Below are positions 35,340 to 46,610 of a stretch of DNA of 64,000 nucleotides, one piece after another. The first letter of the stretch is position 1. Each line of letters opens with the position of its first letter. This DNA is from Petunia secreta (taxonomy: Eukaryota > Streptophyta > Magnoliopsida > Solanales > Solanaceae), in NCBI GenBank assembly GCA_029990175.1, contig JARKIP010000022.1, forward strand, positions 21,798,001 through 21,862,000. The letters run 5' to 3'. The position numbers and the translations under genes were made by a program. The notes beneath the pieces are model-generated. The model was not told where the DNA came from and did no database searches. It saw nothing but the letters and a program-made list of their open reading frames with translations.

Positions 35340-36441
35340 TAACTTACATGGTCTCAAGTAGCGTCTACCACAATCTGGACATCTGGGATATGTCTGACTG
35401 GCCGGTATAGAAGTACCACGATGCTTAAATCCTAAAGTATGTGTTGCGTGAGTAGATCTGGACTGGGAGGTATATCAGATCTCAGGCCATGAGACTGTGG
35501 AGGTATACTAGCTGGTGGCTGTCTAACACTCTGCTGTCTACTCGCTCCAGACGTCTCTCCAAACGAACCAGAAAATCGGCCTCTCTTGTGTAACACTCTA
35601 TCCCTGTCGGCTCTCTGTTTCTGCTTCCTCTCCTCAAGTGATAAAGCAAATTCCTGAATATGTGATTTGTTCATACCTGACTGCATAACAACCATCATAC
35701 ACTCGTTCACCAGGCGTGGACCGAGTCACACTACATACCTATGAATTCTATCCTTCATACTGGCTACCACATTAGGATCAAACCTTACTAAGAAATTAAA
35801 GCAATAACTATACTCTTCAACGCTCAAACTTCTATGTCTCAAGGTCAGGAACTGATCGGCACGTTCTCTCTATGTCTCTATAGGCATATACAAATGAAAG
35901 AAGGTATCCAAGAATTCCTACCAAGTTGCCGGAGTAGAATCTGGCCCTTTGGTAGCTCCTACGTCTGATATCACCCTGCTGCTAGGTCATGCAATCTAAA
36001 TACAGCTAACTCTACTAACTCTTTGTCTGACACATGCATGACCCTCAATACCCTGGCTATCCTCATAAAGAAATCTTGAGGGTCCTCTCCTGTACGGGAT
36101 CCAGTAAAGACTGAAGGCTCTAGTCGGATAAAATCCCTGATCATGGATCCAGTATCACCTTGGGCATCTAAACTATGTTGTCTAGTCTGAGCAACCACAA
36201 CACTGGTCAATAATCTGATGGCATCCCTCACTTCCTGCCCCTGACTATCAGGCTGAGGAGCTGGAGGTATGGCAGCTGCAGTACCTCTAATATTGCCCTG
36301 AACTGAAGGGATCTATGAGGCCTCAGATGGAGCCTCAGGTCTTGACTCCTCACTCTTATCCACCTTAGGTGGAACTCTACTAGTACCCTGGCCGACAATA
36401 GCCTTGCCCTTCTGGGCAGCTGTCAGTTTCTTCGGCGGCAT
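35340..36441 (-). pseudogene. gag: Tekay-type Gag, broken
   Basis: Start MPPKKLTAAQ at 36441. A stop in the N-terminal tail (near 36310) is followed by a core frame 36231-35971 (PSVFTGSRTGEDPQDFFMRI). After several stops, a second frame 35710-35432 contains EFALSLEERK and a Ser/Gln/Pro-rich stretch. A degraded Cys-containing knuckle remnant lies near 35340-35400. The order matches Gag of Tekay/Del elements. Confidence 0.75.
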
Positions 36442-36630
36442 TGCTGTATTAATAACATTACGGTTAAAAGGGTGAATTCTAAAATTATAGCCCTATCGCA
36501 CGATCTAGAGAAGAAAGAAAAACAACTGTCCTGAAGTGCCTTGTAGCCTCATGTTCAAAAGTATGGCGCACAACATACTCTTGAACAAGACTCTACTAGA
36601 CACGGCCTGTAGACACCCTAGGACTGAACT

Positions 36631-36642
36631 GCTCTGATACCA
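36631..36642 (-). other. Primer-binding site, initiator tRNA-Met (Tekay element)
   Basis: Minus strand TGGTATCAGAGC, five bases from the end of the 5' LTR at 36647. Confidence 0.92.
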
Positions 36643-36646
36643 CTTT

Positions 36647-39600
36647 TGTAACGACCCAACCTAGGGCCGCGAAGGATAACCGACACTAAGTGTCGATTAT
36701 CGCTAAACCTGTTAATAATCTATGAATTATAGAGATGAGCTGGCAACCTGATTATGAATACATACATATTTACTGAAAACATAAAGTCTGGAAAGATGAC
36801 AAGGCTATCACACGATAATATATATAACATACTGACTGCACTACACAGGGACATATCTACAAGCCTCTAAGAGTGCTGAACTGAATATACAAAGGACGGG
36901 ACAAGGCCCCGCCATACCTACTCGACATCTGTACAACATACCAAAAGTAGTATACTCCGGAAGAGACGGAATGACTCCAACAACTGGTAGATAGCCTACT
37001 AACATGGCTCAGGGTCTGCTCTCTCTGTACCTGCGCGGCATGAAACGCAGCGCCCCAAAAAAAGGGTAAGGCTAGAATATAAATGTGTAAACATGAGCTG
37101 AAGCAAAGCAATGTAGCAGGAAATCTGAAGACGTACTAAACATGGTCTGAATATAACCTGAAGTGTAGCTGAATCTGAAACTGAAGACTAAGCTGAACTA
37201 TACTGATAAATGACTGTAATATGACTGGTAACTGGTAACTACAAACTTGAACTGATAACTGTCAACTGATCCTGATGCTAAGAACTGGTGGCTGAAAACT
37301 GAGAACTGATAACTGGTACTGAGCTAAAACTGAGCTGTTATCTGAACTGGTACCTGCCTGGTGTTATGGTGATGCAGGGCAAATCGATTTTAAGGCACTA
37401 ACCATCAAGAACCAAGCTTGAGAGCACAAGGAATGCAAGTCAAGGGCTTTGGAAGTGTTTCGGAGGGTTTCAGCATTATGCCTCACGCCTAAGGAGGAGG
37501 AGGGAGGCCCAGCACATCCAGGCGCCCCGCCTAGACCCAGGCGCCCCGCCTGAAGACCTCACTGCATAAGAGTGCAAATGTGCCTAGGCGCCCACCGCAG
37601 GCGTCCCGCCTAACCCCAGGCGCCTCTTCCAGCTTCAGGCGCCCATCCCAGCTTCAGCACAATCCAGGCGCCCCTCCCAGCTTCAGGTGCCCCTCCCAAC
37701 CTCAGGCGCCCCTCCCAGCTGCTGAACTTATGTTTCTTTTACTGTTTTGCCCTACGTGGCTTATTTGAAGAACCTTATTAGTAAGGATATTTTGGTCATT
37801 GTGTAAGCTTGGGAAGCACTATAAAAACCCAAGTATAGCTTATTTTAGAGTAGCTAGTTTTGAAGATAGAATTGAGAAGATAGAATAGGCTTGGCCATTC
37901 TTGTTGAAGTGTTTACTTCATGTATCTCTTACGTTGAATCCATGGTGGATCACTGCTAGTGTGACTCCCATTTAATGGTTCAAGTCTCTCCTCCCTTTTG
38001 AATCAATCTAATTGTTTAGTTTGATTTGTTCTTTCTTCTATTTCTATTCTCCCCCATCCCTATTTCTTGATCTCGTGTTTACTTTATTGCTTCCGCTATC
38101 TTTGTTGCTTCCGCGTGTTTTCCCTGCATCATATGGGCTATATCCCCCAAATCAGGTAACTGAACATCTGAACTAGTACCTGTCTGGTGTTATGGCCTGT
38201 ATCCCCCCAAATCAGGTAACTGAAAACCTGGACTAGCCTCATGTATAATCATGCAGTGCATACTGTGGCTATATACGCGTATATAACAAACCTGGCGGGT
38301 GTTATCGGCTATATCCCCCCCAGTCAGTAATATCTAGTCTCTCTGGTCAGAGTGTGTGAATGACACCCGGTCGCACTAGGTGTTTCAACTCCTGCTTGAA
38401 CCAGAGGGGCTGTATCCCCCAGACGGGTAGTATCACACGCGATCGGACTGTGTGTCCAATGTCCAGCCTCTATGGGGGACTCCAAATCACATATTACATG
38501 ATCACAATATAAGCATAAGCATGTATGAGGCATAACACATGTGGCAACAATAGATATGGACTCAAAGGAATGATAAGAAAACTCTGGATGGAATTATAGA
38601 CAAAACGTAGAACTCAGAATTTGTCCGATTCTTTGAATTTCTATAAAAATTTCGGCAGAGTTTCTCCTGAAACTGGATGATCAACAAAAACAGAACCAGT
38701 ACTATACTATACACGGGAATGGATACCGGGATAAACCGATAACATAAACATGTTAAACGATAACAAGATGAGACAACTGGATGATATAATAAATCCGCAG
38801 ATGGAATGTCTGGACAGCACCACTGTCCTGCCTTTTGACCTAATTTTCATAGTGTAGATCAAAGATATAGACTTCATGGTCTTCATATAAGTTTTATATA
38901 TATGTCTTAGGGTTCTGGGGATTGTTAAAGCATCTAAATATCAATCTTGTACAAGAAGTTATGATCAATATACTAACAGCTGTCCAAAGATCAAAATGAT
39001 TTTCCAGATTTTGAAACGTTTTGTCTTGCTGATTCGGACGTCTTCTACCTTGGATTTTAGTACCAAATTACGTATATACAAGGTTTACTTGATACCATAC
39101 CAATTTCTCACAAGAAACACTAAGGTTAGAACTAAGAAAAGCTTCGAAGGCTAAAAGATATATGCCTTGCCAAAAGAAAGATTTAGTCTTACATACCTTT
39201 GATGTTTCTAGCTTCTAAACTTTGTTTCCTTTGAATTCCACACCTTCTAAAGCATAAAAAAGCTATAACATAGAATTTAGGTACTTTACCTAGCCATGAA
39301 GTAATTGTAAAACTCAACTACAGACAAAATTGAAGGTAGCATAACGTTACCTTAATCGCGTAGAGCGTTTTGACGCAATACGTCTTCAGTTTCGAGTTAA
39401 GATTGATGTTGTGTCTTCAAAATCATAAAAATTGGTTTTAGACTCAAGAAAGGGCTGTTTCTATTGTGGGGTTTCTGGAAAATGTCGACAGAGAGAATGA
39501 TTTCTCTTTTATAATAAAAACATTTCATTTCTAGCCCTCTTTTGCGCTTATGTCCCTTTTTCTGGTCTGAATTCTGATACTCATATCTTTTTATCCAGAC

Positions 39601-39893
39601 ATTGTATGAACAAACCGTCCAAAGTTTTGGAAACTATACTCCAAGAACTTCAATTTGGTATATCATATGCCCCTAAAAAAACTTATATAACACACAGAAT
39701 TAATTGCTGAAAAAGCTCCGTTACAAGGCAAATACTTAGTTGATTTTTCCGCAACTTAAATCTGATTTTTCCCAACCTTTATATTCAACATATAAAAGTC
39801 ATATATGGTCCAATTATGACTTTAAGATCACTTAAATCATTCTTACATGTCATTAGAATGATATACCTTACTTTGGAGATACGAGGTGTAACA
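36647..39893 (-). repeat. 5' LTR of the Tekay element, carrying a solo LTR
   Basis: 3247 bp in total, about 2480 bp without the nested insertion and its extra 5 bp. It has a region of AACTGATAACTG-like words (about 37180-37350) and about 60-bp tandem units containing CCCCCAAATCAGGTAACTGA, one of which is split by the solo LTR. Followed by GCTGG. Confidence 0.88.
37370..38131. mobile_element. Solo LTR of an unrelated LTR retrotransposon
   Basis: 762 bp with palindromic ends TGATGCAGGG and CCCTGCATCA, flanked by a perfect 5-bp duplication TATGG (37365-37369 and 38132-38136). It has a TATA-like CTATAAAAAC near 37819 and a GC-rich array of CAGGCGCCCC words at 37518-37725. There are no internal coding sequences: the usual product of LTR-LTR recombination. 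Orientation is probably plus from the TATA position. Confidence 0.88.
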
Positions 39894-40208
39894 GCTGGCC
39901 GAGTATTTTATTGGTGTTACAATTTTCTTTTGATGTTTTTGGTTGCGTGAAAGCCAAGTTCTGAAATGAGAGGTTTCAGTATTTAGTCTATTGCAACACT
40001 TCTTATAATAGTACTAGAAGATAAATAAGAACGACTAATTTTCACGCTTGATTGAAGACATGAAGGGGATGAATTTTTGTATCCATTCCTCGTGTCTTTT
40101 TGTCTCATGCGCATACATTAAGACGAAATCTTGAGAAGTTTAGTTTTGATATATAGTGGTATGTGACGTCACCACAAATTTTTTTCTTGGAAAGAGTTCC
40201 AATAAATG
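39894..40208. other. Spacer between Tekay and Sirevirus, no gene recognised
   Basis: Begins with GCTGG, the right target-site duplication of the Tekay element, and continues the DNA interrupted at 30743. No ORF or motif recognised. Confidence 0.5.
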
Positions 40209-41105
40209 TGTTGAGGTAAATATTTTAAAATACGACAAACGAGAAGGACCCAGCGGTTCTGAAGGAGAACCTAGTCCTTGTATAGAAGGGCACGACTGAT
40301 CGAAAAAATTATGGGTTGTAAATCCTTGCAGAACTAGGAAAAGTGGCGCATGTACGAGTATGCATCCTAGTGAGCTAAAAGAGATTGTGCCGTGGTTGTG
40401 TCTTCGAAGTACGAATACGAGTTGGAACTAAAGAAGGAAAGAGTCACAGGAAATCTTGTCTTGCTATAATTACAAGGTTTCCTTGTGGAACTCAACTAGG
40501 GTTCTGAAGCCCATATAAAAGCAAGTAGTTGACACAGCCGAAAAGCAGTTATTCACAAACTGAGAGTTGAGAGCATACACACGCCATTCAACAACTTTCA
40601 ACGTGACTTAACTGGAGAAGACAATTGGCGGAGTCAAGTAAGTGGAGTCTAGGTATTCTGTCTAGGTTCTTGTTTTGTAAGTTGTCTTATTTTGATACTA
40701 TCATTGTTGTTACCTATCTGCTTAAGTTAGAAGCAATTGTATTAGGTGAACCTTTGAGAGATTATTTTGTAAAGCTAGAGTTCATCTTTGTTGAGTGATT
40801 AGAGTCTAGAATGTAGCCCCTTGGTTACAGAGTTTTGTAATCTAAAACTTGCTCTTTGTGTTAGTGGATTGGTTCGAAAATCCCGGAGTGTGGGTCGTGG
40901 TTTTTCTCCCTTGAGCAAGGAGTTTTCCACGTAAAAACACCGTGTTCATTGAGTCTACTATTGTGTGTGTTGTGATGTTTATAGAGGAAAACTGATTGAA
41001 TCAAGAACAAGGTTCTTGACAAAAAGAATCTAGCTATCACAAAAAATCGGTAGAAACTATTCAACCCCCCTTCTAGTGTCAATAGGAGGTGCTTAGATCA
41101 TAACA
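40209..41105 (+). repeat. 5' LTR of the Sirevirus
   Basis: 897 bp. TATAAAA near 40514. The conserved Copia R/U5-type box GTGGTTTTTCTCCCTTGAGC and TTTTCCACGTAAAAA lies at about 40889-40944. Confidence 0.92.
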
Positions 41106-41107
41106 AG

Positions 41108-41119
41108 TGGTATCAGAGC
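41108..41119 (+). other. Primer-binding site, initiator tRNA-Met (Sirevirus)
   Basis: TGGTATCAGAGC starting three bases after the LTR. Confidence 0.92.
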
Positions 41120-41163
41120 GGGTCTTCCAGTGCTAGATTAACACCTTGAGAAGGATAAAAATC

Positions 41164-42815
41164 ATGAGTGCACCACCTACCATTATTGAAGGACAGTCAG
41201 TTCTGAGGCCACCACAATTCAATGGGCAGTACTATGCTTGGTGGTAGAACAGAATGGAGAACTACATTTGTGCTGAGGATTACCAACTCTGGCTTATAGT
41301 ATCTAATTTCTACAAAAATAGCTGGAGAAGGAGCTGCTGCTCGACAAGAACCTAAATCCAAAGAGGAGTTCAATGAAGCTGACTATAAGATGATTGAAAA
41401 GAATCACAAAGCCAAACGTTTGGTAATTTGTGGCCTTGGTCATGAGGAGTTCAATAAAGTCTCATCCTATAAGACAGCCAAGGAAATCTGGGATACCTTG
41501 GAAGTCGCACATGAAGGAACCACTGAAGTGAAGGACTCCAAGGGAAGAATGCTGAAAAGATAATTTGAGTTGTTCACTATGGGAGAGCAGTCAATACAGG
41601 ATATGATGACAAGGTTTGACCATCATCACAAACGAGATGAGATCTCTGGATATGGAGCTGCCAGAAGTAGAGATGGTGGATAAGGTTCTGAATGTACTAC
41701 CTGAAGCCTGGGAACCCAAGATGACTGTTATCACTGAGTCCAAACCTCTTATATCCATCAAACTTGAGGAACTAGTTGGAAGCTTGAAAACACATGAAAT
41801 GATGAAGGATTCGAAAAGTAAACCAGTACCCAAGAAGGACAAGACTCTTGCCCTTGAAGCAACTAATGAAACTGTGGAGTTGGTTGACTTGCAATCAGTT
41901 GAAGCTGCAATGGTCAGTGCTCTGAGACAGAAGTTCAATCTGGGAATGTTCAAAGGACTCAAACAAAACAGTAAGGAAGGCTCTGGAAGAAAGAACATTG
42001 TTGACAATCCAGATTATTTAGGATGCTTTCAATGTTTCAAGAAGGACCATGCAGTTATGGATTGTCCAATGTGGAAAGTCGAATGGATGGAGAATAGAGC
42101 TACAAAGGAGAAGGAGAAGGAAGCATCAAAAGAGAATGAAAAAGACAAGAAGAAGTTCAGACGACTTCCAAACTTCAAAGCAGAACGAAGAAAGAGGAAG
42201 GAAGCTTTTTATGCTACATGGGGACCTACTGACAGTGAATCTGATCAAGAAAAGGAATCTGAAGATGATTCTCCACTAGCACTGATGGGGTTGTCGAGTG
42301 TTAGTTCAGACGAGGAGGATCCTCAGGAGTTCAGAGGAGGAAGAGATCCTTCAAAGCCACCTGTATTTAATGGGACAAACTACAAGTGCTGGAAGAAACA
42401 GATAAAAAACTTCCTTCAAGCAATGGATTACAGTCTCTGGTTGATTGTAAAAAGAAGACCTCATGTTCCTGTCAAGAGAGCAGCAAACGGGGTTCTAGTT
42501 CCAAAGTTGGCAGAAGAACTTGATCCTCAAGACCTAGATTGGTTGCAGGAAAATAACAAAGCTGGGTTGTACTTGAGAAAAGGACTGACTACTGATATAT
42601 TAGCAAGGGTACTTGAATACAAGTCTGCCAAAGAAGTTTGGGAGAAGCTGAAAGAGATGTACACAGAAGATGACCAGAAGAAGGACTCAACCCTTATGGC
42701 AACTGATGGAGAAGAAGCTGGTCATGCAGCAGAGGTATGTCTTTCTGACCTAAAAGAAAATTTATACACATACTCTACTGAAAATCTGATTCTAATAACA
42801 ACCACTCAATTATAA
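41164..42815 (+). pseudogene. gag: Sirevirus Gag with two Gag N-terminal domains
   Basis: The start MSAPPTIIEGQS at 41164 is shared with the second Sirevirus (56809). The first domain (PPQFNGQYYAWW...YQLWLIV and AKEIWDTLE, UBN2/DUF4219 type) is broken by TAG 41245-41247 and two frameshifts. The long open frame 41616-42815 then carries the rest of the domain (LPEAWEPKMT), a knuckle CFQCFKKDHAVMDC near 42020, Lys/Glu-rich coiled-coil-like sequence, and DSPLALMG. Unusually, a second Gag N-terminal domain follows at about 42325-42680 (PPVFNGTNYKCWKKQ, YSLWLIV, SAKEVWEKLKEMYTED). The second Sirevirus has no such second domain at the equivalent place. The insert is in frame and undisturbed. Confidence 0.85.
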
Positions 42816-42869
42816 CAACCACTTTAATTGAGGGTTATGAAAAGGTAAAAACTGAAAAAGATAAATTAA

Positions 42870-43463
42870 GTGAAGACATCAGTGATCTTAGAAAAAAATA
42901 TTGAATTGGAAGAAGTGAATGCTGTTTTGAAAGGGCAGGCTCTCGTGTCAAACTCTAAGATCTTAGAATTAGAATTGGAATTGAATCAGTTGAAGGAAAG
43001 TGTAAATGGTAAGCAAGTAATAAGTGAAGTTCAAACGTTTCTTGAAAATGAGCTTAAAAGAGCGAATGTGATCTTGTATCAGGAAACTGAGAAAAATATG
43101 ATCTTGAATCAAAAAGTGGAAAAATCTGACTGTGAGCTCACTAGACTAATAAAATGGAACAAATCCTCTGAAGTAATGAATTGGGTTCTTGAAAATCAGA
43201 ACAAAGGAAAACAAGGGCTAGGATTCAAGAAACCACTTCCTCCATGTAATCCTAAGAGCAAATATATGGGTTTGCCTTGTAACATGTTGTGTACCTTTTG
43301 TGATGAAACTAGGCATTACAGACAAAGGTGCATGAATGCAAGCAAGGCAAAGACCAAAAATAAAAGAAGTGTTCTACTAGAATGGGCTAAGAAAGATATG
43401 ATTTATCCATTTTCTTATAAGAAGGGACCCAAGCTTGTCTGGGTTCCTAAAGCTAACCCTTGA
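42870..43463 (+). CDS. gag: Sirevirus Gag C-terminal part: coiled coil and second zinc knuckle
   Basis: A 197-codon frame with heptad-like Leu/Glu/Asn-rich sequence (residues 10-105), the conserved WNKSSEVMNW stretch and a knuckle CTFCDETRHYRQRC. It ends VPKANP then TGA (43461-43463), and the protease frame continues without a shift. The same arrangement, with TGA after TNP, is present at 58336-58338. In the original element it would have been joined to the upstream Gag. The TGA may be the gag-pol boundary. Confidence 0.75.
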   Translation: MKTSVILEKNIELEEVNAVLKGQALVSNSKILELELELNQLKESVNGKQVISEVQTFLENELKRANVILYQETEKNMILNQKVEKSDCELTRLIKWNKSSEVMNWVLENQNKGKQGLGFKKPLPPCNPKSKYMGLPCNMLCTFCDETRHYRQRCMNASKAKTKNKRSVLLEWAKKDMIYPFSYKKGPKLVWVPKANP

Positions 43464-46400
43464 TTTATTTTGCAGGCTGGAGTGAGAGAGAACAACCCAA
43501 GTTGGATTCTTGACAGTGGTTGTTCAACACATATGACAGGAGATAGAAGAAACTTTCTTTCACTCGCAGCATTTCAAGGAGGCAATGCAGCCTTCAGAGG
43601 AGGAAAAAGTAGTCAGATTGTGGGAATTGAAAAAGTTGGGAGAACTCTAGATCATCCCTTTGAAAATGTATACTGTGTAGATGGTCTTAGATGCAACTTG
43701 CTGAGTATTTTTCAACTGTGTGACAGATGGAATGAAGTGAGTTTCTTTTCTGTAGGGTGTATTGTGAAGAACGTACAGAGTGGAGAAATTGTCATGGAAG
43801 GAAAAAAGGGTGAACAATGTATACAAAGAATCACTGAAATCACTGCATGAAAACAACTTAACATGCTTGGACGTTCAAGAAAATGATTGTCAATTGTGGC
43901 ACAAAAGAAAAGGACATGCTAGTCTGTCACAGCTCAACAAGCTGGTATCGAAGAAGCTGGTTCGTGGATTGCCAAGTAAGAAATTTGAAAACATAAAAAT
44001 ATGTGATGCTTGTGTTAAAGGAAAACATGTGAGATCATCCTTTAAATCAAAGAAGGTGGTGAGCACATCAAAGCCACTGGAATTGATACATATGGATATG
44101 TGTGGACCCACGAGAGTCAGGAGCAGAGGAGGAAAGAGGTTTGTGTTCGTAATTGTTGATGATTACTCGAGGTATACATGGACTCTGTTCTTGGCATCCA
44201 AAGATGAAGCCTTCGAGAGCTTCAAAGATTGGGCTGGGGTAGTGCAGAAAAGGTTGAGCATGGAACTGGTCAGCATCAGATCTAACCATGGCACTGAGTT
44301 CAAAAACTTAAAATTTTCTGAGTATTGTGCAAAACATAGCATTGATCATAATTTCTCTGCACCAAGAACTCCACAGCAAAATGGAGTAGTTTAAAGGAAG
44401 AACATGTCTCTGGAGGATATAGCAACAACCATGTTGTTGTCAAGTGGTCTTGCAAAAAACTTCTGGGCTGAAGCAATAAACATAACATGTTATTTGTTGA
44501 ACAGGTGCTCCATAAGAGTTATTCTTGACAAGAATCCATATGAACTTCTCAGAGGAAGGAAACCGAATATTGCTCACTTGAGGCCCTTTGGGTGTAAATG
44601 TTTTGTCCACAACAACGGCAAGAAACCATTGGGGAAATTTGATGCAAGAAGTGATGAGGCAATATTCCTTGGTTACTCTACTCAAAGCAAAACATACAAA
44701 GTGTTTAACAAAAGGACACAAACAGTGGAGGAAAGTATGCATGTAGTATTTGATGAATCTGATAAGGAAATTGATGAAAAGAAAGTAGATGATCAAGCTA
44801 TTGGTCTTACTCGAGAGGATGATACAACTAACTCCGAAAATCCAGAAGAAAATGAGGAATCATGTGAGGAAAGTGAGGATTCAACCTCAAGAGAACAATG
44901 AGTCAACATGTCAGGGGGAACAGCAGATGAAATTGATGACTCAAAAAATTAGGAAGAACTCACTCAAAGTGCTGCTGAAGGTTCTTCTCGTCATATCCAA
45001 CCCAGGCCATGGAAACACCAAAGTTCTCATCCTTTGGAGAATGTGCTATCTGATTTGGATACTGGAATTATGACCAGGTCTGCTTTGAAGAATTTCTGTG
45101 CATTCTTTGCCTTCGTATCATCTATGGAACCAAAGAATATAAAAGAAGCCTTGGAAGATCCAGATTGGGTGCTAGCCATGTAGGATGAACTACATCAGTT
45201 TGAAAGAAGCAAAGTCTGGCATCTGGTTCCTAAGCCAAAAGACAGGTCGATCATAGAAACAAAGTGGTTGTTCAGAAACAAATTGGATGAGCATGGTATA
45301 GTGACAAGGAACAAAGCTAGATTAGTAGTACAAGGATACAGTCAAGAAGAAGGAATTGACTATGATGAGACCTTTGCACCAGTAGCCAGGATGGAAGCCA
45401 TAAGAATATTGATTGTTGCTACATACATAGAGTTTACACTGTATCAGATGGATGTGAAGAGTGCCTTTTTGAATGGGTACCTAAATAAAGAAGTTTATGT
45501 AATACAACCACCAGGTTTTATGAACAGTGAATTTTCTGATCACGTTTACAAACTTAATAAGACACTCTATGGTTTGAAGCAAGCCCCTAGAGCCTGGTAT
45601 GAAAGGTTGTCAGTATTCTTGCTGAAGAATGGTTTCTCAAGAGAAAAGATTGACAACACTTTGTTCTTGAAGAAGAAACGAAAGGATCTATTGGTAGTTC
45701 AAGTATATGTTGATGACATCATTTTTGGAGCCACTGATGAGGAACTATGCAAGGGATTTGCTGAACTGATGGGTAGTGAATTCGAAATGAGCATGATGGG
45801 AAACTCAATTTCTTCCTAGCATTGCAGATCAAGCAGACCCCTGAATGAACTATGATACATCATCAGAAGTATGTCAAGGAGCTTTTAAAGAAATTCGACA
45901 TGGAAGGAGCAAAAGATATGTCTACACCTATTTCTCGAAGAACCAAGCTGGACATAGACGAACTAAGTCTTTTTACAAATGAGATAAAATATAGAGGAAT
46001 CATAGGTTCACTCCTCTATCTCACAGCCAGTCGACCTGATATTGTCTACATTGTTGGACTGTGTGCTAGATTTCAGTCCAAGCCTAACGAATCTCATTTG
46101 ACAGCTGTGAAGAGAATCTTGAGATATTTAAAGGGAACTCAGGATTTATGCCTATGGTACCCTAGAGGAGGTACTTTTGAACTAATTGGTTTTCCTGATG
46201 CTGACTATGCAGGTCATCTGGTGGACAGAAAGAGCACTTCAGGGATGGCACACATTCTTGGTCCTTGCTTAGTTTCTTAGGCTACAAAGAAGCAGAACTC
46301 AGTAGCCTTGTCTACTGCAGAAGCAGAGTGTGTAGCAGCTGCATCATGCTGCTCACAATTGCTATGGATCAAACAACAGATAGAGGACTTTGGAATTAAA

Positions 46401-46610
46401 TGTGGAACTGTGCCCATGTTCTATGATAACACAAGTGCAGTGAACATTGCCAAGAAACCAGTCCAACATAAAAGAACAAAGCACATTGATATTAGACACC
46501 ATTCTCTTAGAGATAATATGGAAAAGGGTTTAATTACTACGAATTCTTGCAAGACTGAGGACCAAATTGCTGACATCTTTACCAAAGCACTGAACAAAGT
46601 TCAATTTTAG
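43464..46610 (+). pseudogene. pol: Sirevirus pol: protease, integrase, RT, RNase H
   Basis: Protease WILDSGCSTHMTGD lies at about 43500-43541. Integrase: HHCC zinc region (LWHKRKGHASL, CDACVKGKH), first Asp in ELIHMDMCGP, second position SNHGTEF with Asn (44284-44286) where Asp is expected, and the third catalytic Glu replaced by TAA at 44392-44394. RT 45100-45819: GYSQEEGIDYDETFAPVARM, QMDVKSAFLNG, and intact YVDDIIFGAT near 45706-45735. RNase H 45852-46610: SDAD-like FPDADYAGH, STAEAECVAA, DIFTKAL. Frame breaks near 43850, 44395, 44900, 45181 (TAG), 45820 and 46278 (TAG). Domain order is Copia. Confidence 0.88.

Larger units (their letters stand above)
30744..39893 (-). mobile_element. Tekay/Del-type chromovirus (Ty3/Gypsy), minus strand, with nested solo LTR
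   Basis: LTRs start TGTCACGACC / TGTAACGACC and end GGTGTAACA. The 5-bp duplication GCTGG flanks the element (30739-30743, 39894-39898). It has an initiator-tRNA-Met primer-binding site and a polypurine tract. The integrase ends in a chromodomain and RT has FIDDILIYSK, as in Tekay/Del. The protease and start of RT are missing, and many stops are present, so it is inactive. The LTRs differ greatly in length: the left one has an internal deletion of about 874 bp, and the right one has a 762-bp solo LTR inserted. Confidence 0.92.

Noticed and set aside
41591..42007. Minus-strand ORF of 138 codons opposite the Sirevirus Gag
   Set aside because: No domain; mirrors codon structure of the Gag frame.
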